From positions 124,001 to 188,000 of the forward strand of contig NZ_CP017113.1 of NCBI RefSeq assembly GCF_001720465.1: 64,000 nucleotides of DNA, in the 5' to 3' direction. This DNA comes from Porphyrobacter sp. LM 6. GTDB taxonomy: Bacteria; Pseudomonadota; Alphaproteobacteria; Sphingomonadales; Sphingomonadaceae. The notes beneath the pieces were generated by a model that saw nothing but the letters and a program-made list of their open reading frames with translations, had not been told where the DNA came from and searched no databases. Every line of letters starts with the position of its first letter. Within the stretch, counting starts at the first letter, position 1. Below, piece by piece: positions 43,502 through 51,626 of the stretch. The translations under genes were made by a program, and so were the position numbers.

Positions 43502-44122
43502 TCAATTCTCCAGTCGTTCAAGCAGCCACGGCAGGGCTTCGTCCCAGCGGTCGATCCGGGCTTCGGCATGGCCTGCCTTGTGGGCGCAATCAATGGCGTG
43601 GGCGATCATCGGCTCGCCGCACAGGTGCAGCCGCGTGACGTGCGGCGTGATTTCGGCAACCGAGGCATGGTGCTGGGCCAGATCGTCGATGAAGACTGCG
43701 CGGGTGGGCGCATATTCGTCGATGATCGCCTTCAGCGCCGGGCCTTTCGGCCCTTGGTTGGTGAACACCCGCGCGTTGATCCCGACATTGGCGAGCTGTT
43801 CGGCGCGCTTGTTGCGACGTTCATCGACAAGGTTCGTCAGGATCACGATGTCGGCCTTTTCGGCGAGCGTGTTGATCCCCTCGACCGCGCCGGCAATCGG
43901 CATCTGGCTGTCCATCTGGGTATCGAAGAAGCGGCCCAGCATCTTCCAGATATCGGGCGGGGCCAGCAGCTCGCCGCTCGCCTGCCAGCGCAGCGCCTCG
44001 GCGAAGTTGTGGCCTTCGAGGTTGAAGGCGACGCCCTGGGTTGCCTCCAGCCAGTCCTTGAAGGGCGCAACCATGTGCAGCAGCACTTCGTCGCAGTCGG
44101 AGATGATCAGGGGGCGGGTCAT
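43502..44122 (-). CDS. HAD superfamily hydrolase
   Basis: A 206-residue cytoplasmic HAD phosphatase-like protein. Motif I is SDCDEVLL (D9, D11), motif II VILTNLVD (Thr), motif III the lysine in GPKGPALKAI, and motif IV AVFIDDLAQHH. The substrate is unknown. Its start overlaps the DUF3572 stop by 4 bp and its stop lies two bases before the RidA start. Confidence 0.85.
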   Translation of the reverse strand: MTRPLIISDCDEVLLHMVAPFKDWLEATQGVAFNLEGHNFAEALRWQASGELLAPPDIWKMLGRFFDTQMDSQMPIAGAVEGINTLAEKADIVILTNLVDERRNKRAEQLANVGINARVFTNQGPKGPALKAIIDEYAPTRAVFIDDLAQHHASVAEITPHVTRLHLCGEPMIAHAIDCAHKAGHAEARIDRWDEALPWLLERLEN

Positions 44123-44328
44123 ACGAGTAAAGCGTCCTTGGCGGCGACCAGTTCCTCGGGCGTGACAGCCAGGGCCTCGGCCGCGCGGATCAGATCGGGT
44201 TCGTGATTGGCGAGAAATTCGAGCGCGGAGGCGAGGATCGCCGGATTGCCCAGCCCGGCCCGCAAGGTATCGGGATCAAGTCCGGTCAATTCAAGGTAGC
44301 GCTCGGCGCGTTCCTCGGATTCAAGCAC
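44119..44328 (-). CDS. DUF3572 protein with an undefined start
   Basis: From the GTG at 44328 the frame encodes 69 residues (LESEERAERYLELTGLDPDTLRAGLGNPAILASALEFLANHE...), matching DUF3572. In the same frame upstream the sequence reads NPQTLALAALGW, which is the conserved N-terminus of the family, back to a stop at 44410-44412. No ATG, GTG or TTG lies in that stretch. Translation may start at an unusual codon (ATC at 44394 follows AAGGACAGG), or one base is missing, since a GTG at 44384 in another frame would fit after a one-base insertion. It is divergent from divK. Confidence 0.7.
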   Translation of the reverse strand: MLESEERAERYLELTGLDPDTLRAGLGNPAILASALEFLANHEPDLIRAAEALAVTPEELVAAKDALLV

Positions 44329-44449
44329 CCAGCCGAGCGCGGCCAGCGCCAGCGTCTGCGGGTTGACGGGGTCGGGGCGATCACGAAGCGGGATTGTCCT
44401 GTCCTTCGGTCAGGGTTAATCGTAAGGCGGGTGTTATGCGGGGCGTTCA

Positions 44450-44821
44450 GTGACAAAGCGGATCATGGTTGTCGAGGACAATGACCTCAACCGGAAATTG
44501 TTCTGCGATGTGCTGCGCGCCAACGGGTTCGAGGTGGAGCCGGTGGCCGACGGGCACAAGGTGCTGGAAACCGCGCGCGCCATTTCGCCCGATCTGATCA
44601 TCATGGATATCCAGCTCGGCGGGGTTTCGGGCGTCGATCTGATCGAGGCGGCCAAGCGCGACCGGGTGCTGAGCGCGATTCCCGTGCTCGCCGTGACCGC
44701 CTTCGCCGCCAAGGGAGATGAAGAACGCATCCGGGCAGCCGGGGCGGCGGGGTATCTTTCGAAGCCCGTGTCGATCAGTCCGTTCATGAACGCGGTGCGC
44801 GAACTGCTCCCGGCGGCCTAG
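44450..44821 (+). CDS. divK: single-domain response regulator DivK
   Basis: A 123-residue stand-alone receiver from a GTG start. It has VVEDNDLNRKLF, the phospho-acceptor Asp53 (IIMDIQLGGVSG), VLAVTAFAAKGDEERIRAAGAAGYLSKPVS and no output domain. MDIQL, VTAFAxKGDEERI and YxSKP are the DivK hallmarks. In Caulobacter DivK~P engages DivL and blocks the CckA kinase activity that feeds CtrA. The divergent DUF3572 neighbour is a frequent partner of divK in alphaproteobacteria. Confidence 0.93.
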   Translation: MTKRIMVVEDNDLNRKLFCDVLRANGFEVEPVADGHKVLETARAISPDLIIMDIQLGGVSGVDLIEAAKRDRVLSAIPVLAVTAFAAKGDEERIRAAGAAGYLSKPVSISPFMNAVRELLPAA

Positions 44822-45360
44822 ACCGCGTTTTCGACCACGAAGACGGCCAGCGTCAGCACCAGCCCGCCAAGGAACAGGTGATAGGCCAGCGCCAGCAGCC
44901 GGAACTTGCGCCGATGGAGCACCTGACCGTTCTGGTAGAGATCGCGCAGCATCACTTCGTAGAGCGTCTCGTCAGCGCGCAACTTTTCGATCAGGTCGGC
45001 CCGCCATTCCTCCTCGCTTATGGTAGAGAAATGGCTGAAGAACAGCGGGTTGAACTGCTCCTTCGGCACGGCCTTGGCGCGCAACGGCGGCGTGATCGCC
45101 AGCACAGCGAAGATCGCCGACAGGAAGGCGGTGACGGCGAGGCAGATCACCGACCACTTCACCTCGCCGGAAAAGGCCTGGGTGATCACCAAGGAAAACA
45201 CCACAAACGTCGCGCCGATCAGGATATTGGCTTTCCCGTCGGCCATCTGGGAGAGCGCCAGCGTGTTGGCCTGTGCGGTGCGGATAAGGTGGACGCTGTG
45301 AACCGAAAGCGGCGCTGCGGGCGATACCTGGTCTGCCTTGTCCGCTTGGTTTTCAGGCAT
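44818..45360 (-). CDS. DUF5706 (Pycsar-effector-like) membrane protein
   Basis: A 180-residue protein from the ATG at 45360. Membrane helices are at about 45-62, 69-90 and 154-176. Between them lie LSQMADGKANILIGATFVVFSL (the family's helix-1 lead with D-x-K-A), NPLFFSHFSTISEEEWRADLIEKL and YEVMLRDLYQNGQVLHRRKFRLL, all characteristic of DUF5706, the domain of the membrane effector PycTM in Pycsar anti-phage systems. No nucleotide cyclase gene is adjacent, so this may be a housekeeping relative. Its last bases overlap the divK stop. Confidence 0.85.
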   Translation of the reverse strand: MPENQADKADQVSPAAPLSVHSVHLIRTAQANTLALSQMADGKANILIGATFVVFSLVITQAFSGEVKWSVICLAVTAFLSAIFAVLAITPPLRAKAVPKEQFNPLFFSHFSTISEEEWRADLIEKLRADETLYEVMLRDLYQNGQVLHRRKFRLLALAYHLFLGGLVLTLAVFVVENAV

Positions 45361-45485
45361 CCCCCACCCCCAATTCGGCGCGCGAACCCGTCGAAAACTT
45401 GACAAGCCGCATCAACCGCCGCTTTGCAGCCGTATAGCATTGGGCGATCCCGTCCTTCAACCAAAGCAACGAAAGCGTGCATCCC

Positions 45486-45728
45486 ATGACCCCCGCAGAC
45501 GTCGATGCCTCCATCCGCAGTCTTGTCGAACCCTTCAACAAGAAGGGCGTGACGATCGAGGATGCGACCACCTTTGCCGGCGACCTGGAATTCGACAGCC
45601 TGACGGTGATGGATTTCGTCGCCGCGATCGAGGACGAGTTCGACATCATCATCTCGATGAACCAGCAGGCCGAGATCGAAAACTGGGGCCAGCTCGTCGC
45701 CGCAGTGCACAAGCTGCAGGATAGCTGA
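45486..45728 (+). CDS. acyl carrier protein for sphingolipid synthesis
   Basis: An 80-residue ACP whose phosphopantetheine serine is Ser38 in LEFDSLTVMDFVAAIEDEF. It begins MTPADVDASIRSLVEPFNKKGV; a GTG nine bases upstream is an alternative start. It lies 14 bp before the serine palmitoyltransferase gene. In sphingomonads and Caulobacter such a dedicated ACP is thought to deliver the acyl chain to SPT in place of acyl-CoA. Confidence 0.9.
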   Translation: MTPADVDASIRSLVEPFNKKGVTIEDATTFAGDLEFDSLTVMDFVAAIEDEFDIIISMNQQAEIENWGQLVAAVHKLQDS

Positions 45729-45742
45729 TAAAGGCCGCTGCC

Positions 45743-46969
45743 ATGACTGACACCATCGCCCCTGCCCAGCCCGTCGACCTGCTGGCGAAGTTTGATCCGA
45801 TCATCCAGACCCGCGAGCAGCTGCTCGCCGCCGGAGTGGAAGATCCGTTCAACCTCGTCATGGAACAGGTGCTCTCGCCCACCCGCGCGATCTGCAACGG
45901 GCGCGACACGATCCTGCTCGGCACCTACAACTACATGGGCATGACCTTCGACGATGATGTCATCGCCGCAGGCAAGCAGGCGATGGAAGACTTCGGCGCC
46001 GGCACCACCGGCAGCCGTGTGCTCAACGGCACCTTCCGCGATCACCGCGACGTGGAAGCCGCGCTGCGCGATTTCTACGGGATGGACCACGCGATGGTCT
46101 TCTCGACCGGCTACCAGGCCAATCTCGGAGTTATCTCGACCCTCGCGGGCAAGGGTGATTACATCATCCTCGACATCGATAGCCACGCCTCGATCTGGGA
46201 TGGCTGCAAGATGGGCGACGCGGAGGTCGTGCCGTTCAAGCACAACGACATCGAAGCCCTGGAAAAGCGGCTGAAGCGCGTGCCCGAAGGCGCGGGCAAG
46301 CTCGTGGTGCTCGAAGGCGTCTATTCCATGATGGGCGATGTCGCCCCGCTGAAAGAGATGGTCCGCATCGCCAAGGAAAACGGCGCGATGGTGCTGGTCG
46401 ACGAGGCGCACTCGATGGGCTTCATCGGCGAACACGGCCGCGGCGTGGCCGAAGAACAGGGCGTGCTGGACGATGTCGATTTCATCATCGGCACCTTCTC
46501 CAAGAGCGTCGGCACGGTCGGAGGCTTCTGCGTTTCCAACCACCCGAAGTTCGAAGTGATGCGCCTTGTGTGCCGTCCCTATGTCTTCACCGCCGCGCTA
46601 CCGCCTTCGGTGATGGCGAGCTCGGCCACCTCGATCCGCAAGCTGATGCACGGCGGGAACAAGCGCGCGCATCTGTGGGAGAACAGCCGCACGCTCCACA
46701 AGGGCCTGCGCGATCTCGGCTTCGAGCTCGGCACCGAAACCTCGCAGAGCGCGATCATCGCCGTCATCATGCCCGATCTCGAAAAGGGCGCGATGATGTG
46801 GGAGGCGCTGCTCAAGGAAGGCCTCTACGTCAACCTGGCCCGGCCGCCGGCGACGCCAGCCGGCATGACCCTGCTGCGCTGCTCGCTGTGCGCGGAACAT
46901 TCGGCCGAGCAGGTGCAGACCATCCTCGGCATGTTCGAACGCGCGGGCAAAGCGATCGGGATCATCTGA
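45743..46969 (+). CDS. spt: serine palmitoyltransferase
   Basis: A 408-residue alpha-oxoamine synthase that condenses L-serine with a C16 acyl thioester to 3-ketodihydrosphingosine, the first step of sphingolipid synthesis. PLP residues are visible: His148 (DIDSHASIWDG), Asp220 and His222 (VLVDEAHSMG) and the Schiff-base Lys254 in GTFSKSVGTVGG. NYMGM, GTTGSRVLNGT and PPATPAG also match the soluble sphingomonad SPT rather than BioF or KBL. The paired upstream ACP supports the assignment. Confidence 0.92.
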   Translation: MTDTIAPAQPVDLLAKFDPIIQTREQLLAAGVEDPFNLVMEQVLSPTRAICNGRDTILLGTYNYMGMTFDDDVIAAGKQAMEDFGAGTTGSRVLNGTFRDHRDVEAALRDFYGMDHAMVFSTGYQANLGVISTLAGKGDYIILDIDSHASIWDGCKMGDAEVVPFKHNDIEALEKRLKRVPEGAGKLVVLEGVYSMMGDVAPLKEMVRIAKENGAMVLVDEAHSMGFIGEHGRGVAEEQGVLDDVDFIIGTFSKSVGTVGGFCVSNHPKFEVMRLVCRPYVFTAALPPSVMASSATSIRKLMHGGNKRAHLWENSRTLHKGLRDLGFELGTETSQSAIIAVIMPDLEKGAMMWEALLKEGLYVNLARPPATPAGMTLLRCSLCAEHSAEQVQTILGMFERAGKAIGII

Positions 46970-47186
46970 CCCCACCGGCAGGCAACCAATCGCCGCCTCA
47001 CATCTCTGGTTACGCAGTTTCGGTCGCCCCTCGCACAGACGGGCGGCCGAATTGCTTTTGCGTGCCCTGCCCTTTGCGCTTGGCTCGCCTCAACTCCGCG
47101 TATAACCTATTTGGTCATTTATCTTGGCATCGTGACGCTCTTTGGTTAGAGATAGGCGCAGTCGAGAAATAGCGATTCGCCAGCGG

Positions 47187-47219
47187 GGCGGCCTTCCGGA
47201 TGGGAGTGCCGCCTTTTTT
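47187..47219 (+). terminator. intrinsic terminator with six U
   Basis: GGCGGC (47187-47192) pairs with GCCGCC (47208-47213), with a 15-nt loop, followed by TTTTTT (47214-47219). It lies 218 bp after spt and 24 bp before the HTH gene. The 217 bases between spt and this stem hold no protein gene; they could be a long 3' UTR or a small RNA. Confidence 0.65.
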
Positions 47220-47242
47220 GCATTCAATGCCGGAGACCTGCC

Positions 47243-47594
47243 ATGCCCAACCCCGGTCACCCGGATGAATGCGCCACCCACACCAACCGCCACTGGCGTG
47301 TGCGCTTTCTCGATTGCCTCGCCGAAAGCTCGAACGTCGCCAAGTCAGCTCGCCACGCCAACATCAGCGTAAGCCGCGCCTACAAGCTGCGGCGGGCTGA
47401 TCCCGAATTCGCCGGGCAATGGCTCGCCGCGCTGGCCGAGGGTTATCTCCATCTCGAGATGGAAGTGGCGCGTAACCGCCGCCCCGAGGCTGCCCACGAC
47501 AGGAAGCGTTGTCGATGCCGAAGCCCGCGCTACTCTGAGTCAACTGATGCAAACCCTACGCGAACTCGGCATTCTGGGAAGTACGGCAAGTTAG
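47243..47594 (+). pseudogene. frameshifted small HTH (terminase-small-subunit-like) gene
   Basis: The first frame gives HWRVRFLDCLAESSNVAKSARHANISVSRAYKLRRADPEFAGQWLAALAEGYLHLEMEVARNRR, a helix-turn-helix segment of the kind seen in phage terminase small subunits and related sphingomonad proteins, then dissolves into Arg/Cys-rich nonsense. A +1 frame from about 47465 continues sensibly as TGSVVDAEARATLSQLMQTL and REL...LGSTAS to a TAG at 47592-47594. A single frameshift near 47465-47480 therefore best explains it. No other phage genes are nearby. Confidence 0.6.
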
Positions 47595-47749
47595 CCGAGG
47601 CGCGTGCTTTTTGACATTGCATTTCTGGCAACCCCGGCGGGATAGCGGCATTCTTGCAACACCCTATAGGCATTGACCGCTTGCCTCGTGCATGGGGAGA
47701 AGATAGAGACACCCGGTGCCTCAAGTCTAATACAAAGGGGAAGATTGTA

Positions 47750-48892
47750 ATGCGCAAACTCGTCATTGGGATGGCGATGGCTTCGACCGCGCTGACCACG
47801 CCTGCCATGGCCCGCGACGGCCAATGGTACATCGAGGGCAGCGGCGGCGTGATGATCGTCGAAGACCAGAATTTGGACGTCAACGGCGCCAGCGCCAATG
47901 CGGCCGCCAACTACGACACCGGCTACGACTTCGGTGCTGCCGTGGGCTACGACTTCGGCGCATTCCGTCTCGAAGCTGAAACCAGCTACCGCGCTGCCGA
48001 CCTTCAGGATGTCCAGGCTGGCAGTCAGGGTCTTGCCCTGAACCCGATCACCGGCGGTGGCTTCAGCACCTTCACCGGCACCCGTCCGGCGACTGGCGAA
48101 GTCAATGCTCTGAGCTTCATGCTCAATGGCCTGTTCGATTTCGGCGACGATGACGGTCTGCAGGCGTTTGCCGGCGGCGGTATCGGCGTGGCACGCGTCG
48201 ACATGGACGGTGCTGTCAACACCACTGGCCCGGGCGTCTGGAATGATTCCGACACCGGCCTCGCTTGGCAGCTGCTTGCCGGCATCCGTGCGCCGATCAG
48301 CGATGCCTGGGACGTTGGCCTGAAGTATCGTTACTTCAATGCGCCGGACGTGGGTCTGGTCGATCCGCTGGGTCGTTCGCTCGACACCAAGCTGAGCACC
48401 CACTCGCTGATGGGCACCATCACTTACAACTTCGGCGGTGAAGCTCCGCCGCCGCCGCCGGTAGTGGCGCCGCCGGCTCCGCCGCCGCCGCCCCCGCCGC
48501 CGCCGCCCCCGCCGCCCCCGCCGCCCCCGCCCAAGGCGCCGTGCAACACGGGTCCGTACATCGTGTTCTTCGACTTCGATAAGTCGGACATCACGGCGGA
48601 AGCTGCGACCATCCTCAACAACGCTGTCACCGCTTACGCCAACTGCGGCGCAGCGAGCGTGATGCTGGCTGGTCACACCGACCGCGCTGGCACGCCGAAG
48701 TACAACACCGCTCTTGCTGAGCGTCGTAACACTTCGGTCCGCAGCTACCTGACCGGTCGCGGGATCCCCGATGGCCGCATCAGCAGCGAAGCCTTCGGCG
48801 AATCGCAGCCCCGCGTTCCGACCGCGGACGGCGTGCGCGAAGCGCAGAACCGTCGCGTCGAAGTGACCTACGGCCCGGGCTCGGGCATGTAA
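47750..48892 (+). CDS. OmpA family outer-membrane protein
   Basis: A 380-residue protein starting at 47750 behind AAGGGGA. It has a signal peptide (MRKLVIGMAMASTALTTPAMA), an eight-stranded porin-like barrel (aromatic-ended strands to about residue 230), a linker of about 29 residues made almost only of proline (233-261, encoded by CCG/CCC runs) and an OmpA C-terminal peptidoglycan-binding domain (YIVFFDFDKSDIT, GHTDRAGTPKYNTALAERRNTSVRSYL, NRRVEVTY). The linker length is likely to vary among strains through slippage. A strong terminator follows. Confidence 0.95.
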   Translation: MRKLVIGMAMASTALTTPAMARDGQWYIEGSGGVMIVEDQNLDVNGASANAAANYDTGYDFGAAVGYDFGAFRLEAETSYRAADLQDVQAGSQGLALNPITGGGFSTFTGTRPATGEVNALSFMLNGLFDFGDDDGLQAFAGGGIGVARVDMDGAVNTTGPGVWNDSDTGLAWQLLAGIRAPISDAWDVGLKYRYFNAPDVGLVDPLGRSLDTKLSTHSLMGTITYNFGGEAPPPPPVVAPPAPPPPPPPPPPPPPPPPPPKAPCNTGPYIVFFDFDKSDITAEAATILNNAVTAYANCGAASVMLAGHTDRAGTPKYNTALAERRNTSVRSYLTGRGIPDGRISSEAFGESQPRVPTADGVREAQNRRVEVTYGPGSGM

Positions 48893-49215
48893 GTCACCGT
48901 TCTACGGGAACATCGAAAGGGGCCGGAGAAATCCGGCCCCTTTTTTGTTGTGCTTCGGATGAGGTGGCAGCTGCAGCACCTTATAATGAAGAGCGCCTTT
49001 GCACTCCGCTCGTAGACTGCCCGGACCTGCCTCACAGACCACAGCGAGCGAAAGCGCTGGGCCCTATCGCTTGCCCCGCGTCACAACCCACTTTCGGATC
49101 AGCGAACACAGTCGCCCGAATCGACTGGATATTAGAGCGTTCCTGTGCACTCGATGGGGGAACTCTCCCAAGCAGCCATCATACTCGCGAGCAGACAGGA
49201 CCTGCAGTTCTTTGA
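48893..49215. other. gene-free gap between convergent genes
   Basis: About 320 bases between ompA-like and MFS genes, which converge. Apart from the terminator at 48919-48946 I see no gene, RNA or repeat. The base composition drops in GC relative to the genes. Confidence 0.5.
48919..48946 (+). terminator. strong intrinsic terminator of the OmpA gene
   Basis: GGGGCCGGA (48919-48927) pairs perfectly with TCCGGCCCC (48932-48940) around a GAAA tetraloop, followed by six T (48941-48946). It lies 27 bp after the stop codon. Confidence 0.92.
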
Positions 49216-50832
49216 CTAAAGAACTTCACCTGCCTTCTCGGCCTGCTCCCTGATTTGCCCAATCGCCTTGGGGAACAACACCATCGCCCCGATCAAGAGA
49301 GCAAGCCCTATCGGCGTCACAACAAGGGTCGAGAGCACCCCGGTCGCGAGGTCGTCGCCATTGATGGCCGATACATACCCCGCCATGAACGGCCCCAGCC
49401 CCAATCCAACCAGCGTTGTCGCAAGAAAAAAGGTCGCGGTCGCAACCCCGCGCATGCGCGGCAACACCAACGCCTGGCTGGAAGCGGCTGCGGCGCCCAG
49501 CGCTGAGGCGGTCAGCATTTGCGCGACGAAGCTCAGCACATAGAACACCGTCAGGCTGTCGGTGGTAAAGTTGATGTAGACCACCGGCACCGGCGTGATC
49601 AGCCCGAACATGATCACCAGTATTCGCCCATCAGCGCGGCGCTCGAGCAACCAGTCGGCCAGCCTTCCCCCAAGCACCACACCCAGAAACCCCGCAACGG
49701 CACCGGGCGCCCCAAGCAGCAAGCCAATCTCTGCCTTGGTTACCCCGAAGGTGCGTTCGGCATAGGGCGCTCCCCAGTAGGAACTGGCATAGGCCATGAA
49801 CGCCACCATGCCATAACCCAGAATCACGCACAGGAAAGCTGGCGATCCCCATGTCAGCCGGAAGGTCGGCAGGTCGCGCGCACGCAGCCCCATCGCCCAG
49901 CTGAATACCGCATAGTAGCCAACGCCAAGGAACAGCCATTGGTCTGAGACCTTGAAACTGCCATCCGGCCCGCCCGGGATAAGATTGGCCGATGCTGGCA
50001 CGACTTGCGATAGCATGAGTGCCAACACCGCGAAGAACGCGAGACCCGCCAGATTGATGGCCAAAGCGCGCGGCCCGCGTAGCGCCGCTCCAATCAGCGT
50101 GAATGGCGGAATGACCTCGACCAGTTCGCGCAAGAACCCGGCGAAAGGGGCGGGGTCTTCCGGCGTGGGCAAACCGTCAATCGCACCGCGCACAGGCTCC
50201 TTCAGAGACAGCACCCACAGCGCCAGAACCACCCCGGGGAGCCCGACTGCGAGAAACGCCGCCTGCCAGCCGACGAGCCCGAGCGGACCTCCATCCGGAA
50301 ATGCCGCATTCCACTTTTCAACGATGACCGCGCCAATCAGCAGCGAAATTCCGCCGCCGATATAAAGACCCGACGAATAGATCGCGAGCGCGGTGGCGCG
50401 CAGGCGTGCAGGAAACCAGTCTGAGATAAGTGAATAGGCCGAGGGGCTCGCGGTCGCTTCCCCCACACCGACGCCGATCCGCGCTACAGTGAGTACAGTC
50501 GCATTCTTGGCGAAGCCCGAAAGCGCCGTCATCGTCGACCAAAGCGCAAGGCCGACCGCGAGCAGTCGTGTCCTGCGCCAACTATCCGCCAGCTTACCCA
50601 GCGGAATCCCGAACAGCGAATAGAACACCGCAAAGGCGGTCCCGTAAAGAAAGCCCAGATAGGCATCGTCGACGCCGAGATCAGCCTTGATGTCGTTTGC
50701 GAGGATCGAGAGGATCTGCCGGTCGATGAAGTTCAGCACGTAGACCAGCACCAGCACGCCGAGCGCATACCAGCTATACGCCGGCACGGCTTTCTCATCG
50801 CGTCCATGCGCCGCGGTCGCTTCCTCGCTCAA
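49216..50832 (-). CDS. MFS transporter (Spinster-like family)
   Basis: A 538-residue permease with twelve predicted membrane helices. Helix 1 reads YSWYALGVLVLVYVLNFIDRQILSILA, and the MFS loop 2-3 motif appears as GIPLGKLADSWRRTRLLAVG. ARIGVGVGEATASPSAYSLISDWFP is the Spinster/sphingolipid-transporter type motif 4 region. Substrates of bacterial members are largely unknown. It lies in the same window as spt, but no close linkage supports a sphingolipid role. It is transcribed on its own. Confidence 0.88.
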   Translation of the reverse strand: MSEEATAAHGRDEKAVPAYSWYALGVLVLVYVLNFIDRQILSILANDIKADLGVDDAYLGFLYGTAFAVFYSLFGIPLGKLADSWRRTRLLAVGLALWSTMTALSGFAKNATVLTVARIGVGVGEATASPSAYSLISDWFPARLRATALAIYSSGLYIGGGISLLIGAVIVEKWNAAFPDGGPLGLVGWQAAFLAVGLPGVVLALWVLSLKEPVRGAIDGLPTPEDPAPFAGFLRELVEVIPPFTLIGAALRGPRALAINLAGLAFFAVLALMLSQVVPASANLIPGGPDGSFKVSDQWLFLGVGYYAVFSWAMGLRARDLPTFRLTWGSPAFLCVILGYGMVAFMAYASSYWGAPYAERTFGVTKAEIGLLLGAPGAVAGFLGVVLGGRLADWLLERRADGRILVIMFGLITPVPVVYINFTTDSLTVFYVLSFVAQMLTASALGAAAASSQALVLPRMRGVATATFFLATTLVGLGLGPFMAGYVSAINGDDLATGVLSTLVVTPIGLALLIGAMVLFPKAIGQIREQAEKAGEVL

Positions 50833-50884
50833 AGCTGATCCCCTATCCCGTCTTGTGTCTCGCTAACCGCCCTGCTTGGGCCGT

Positions 50885-51582
50885 TCAGGCGTTGTAGCGA
50901 GTGCTATCGACAATGCCGGCTTCGGCAAAACCCTTTTTCCGCAAGCGGCAGGAATCGCACAACCCGCAGGCAGTTCCTTCGACGGTCGGGTCGTAACATG
51001 ACCAACTCCACGACGGATCAAGACCAAGCCGCGCGCACTCGCGAGCGATATCGGCCTTGGTCATGTGCTGGAGCGGAGCGTGGATGGTGAACGGCGCACC
51101 CTCAACCCCGGCTTTGGTGCCAAGTCGCGCCGTTTCGGCGAAGCTCGCGATGAACCCCGGGCGGCAATCGGGGTATCCTGAATAGTCTAGTGCATTCACA
51201 CCGATGAACACATCGCGCGCGCCGGCCGCTTCGGCGCAGGCCGTAGTCAAGGCAAGGAACACGAGATTGCGCGCGGGCACGTACGTGACGGGGATGTCAT
51301 CTCCGACGCCGGTCTTGGGCACATCGATCGCATCGGTAAGCGCTGAGCCGCCGAAGGCTCTGAGATCGAGCGCGATACTGGTATGCTTGGCGAGACCCAG
51401 CTGGCCGGCAATCCGCGCCGCCGATTCAAGCTCAAGCCGGTGGCGCTGCCCGTAGTCGACCGTCAGCGCGTGCACGGAAAACCCGCGCTCCTGCGCCAAG
51501 GCCGCAGTGACCATCGAGTCCAGCCCCCCGACAGCAACACCACTGCGATCGGCCGCGATGACGATTGTTCAGGCTTGATCAT
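50885..51582 (-). pseudogene. queC: queC with a frameshift in the PP-loop (7-cyano-7-deazaguanine synthase)
   Basis: Residues from ATG 51514 (MVTAALAQERGFSVHALTVDYGQRHRLEL...) to the end match QueC, including the C-terminal zinc cysteines (CYDP...CGLCDSCRLRKKGF). The expected start at 51582 (MIKPEQSSSRPIAVVLLSGG) lies in another frame. The PP-loop motif SGGLDS would be restored by adding one base to the G6 tract (51524-51529 on the plus strand as C6). So either queC is broken, or a homopolymer sequencing error is present. Queuosine synthesis and gluQRS function depend on it. Confidence 0.8.
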
Positions 51583-51626
51583 CGCGCGGCCCTATCACGG
51601 GCAACGCCAAACGCAATCCGGCGCGC

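Noticed and set aside
44818..45360. Complete Pycsar defence system
   Set aside because: Only the effector-like protein is present; the neighbouring genes are divK and an ACP, with no cyclase.
46970..47242. tRNA or 6S-like RNA in the gap after spt
   Set aside because: No cloverleaf or closed long stem could be drawn; only the terminator is convincing.
48964..49253. Short plus-strand frames after the OmpA terminator
   Set aside because: No ribosome site or family resemblance; composition fits non-coding DNA.
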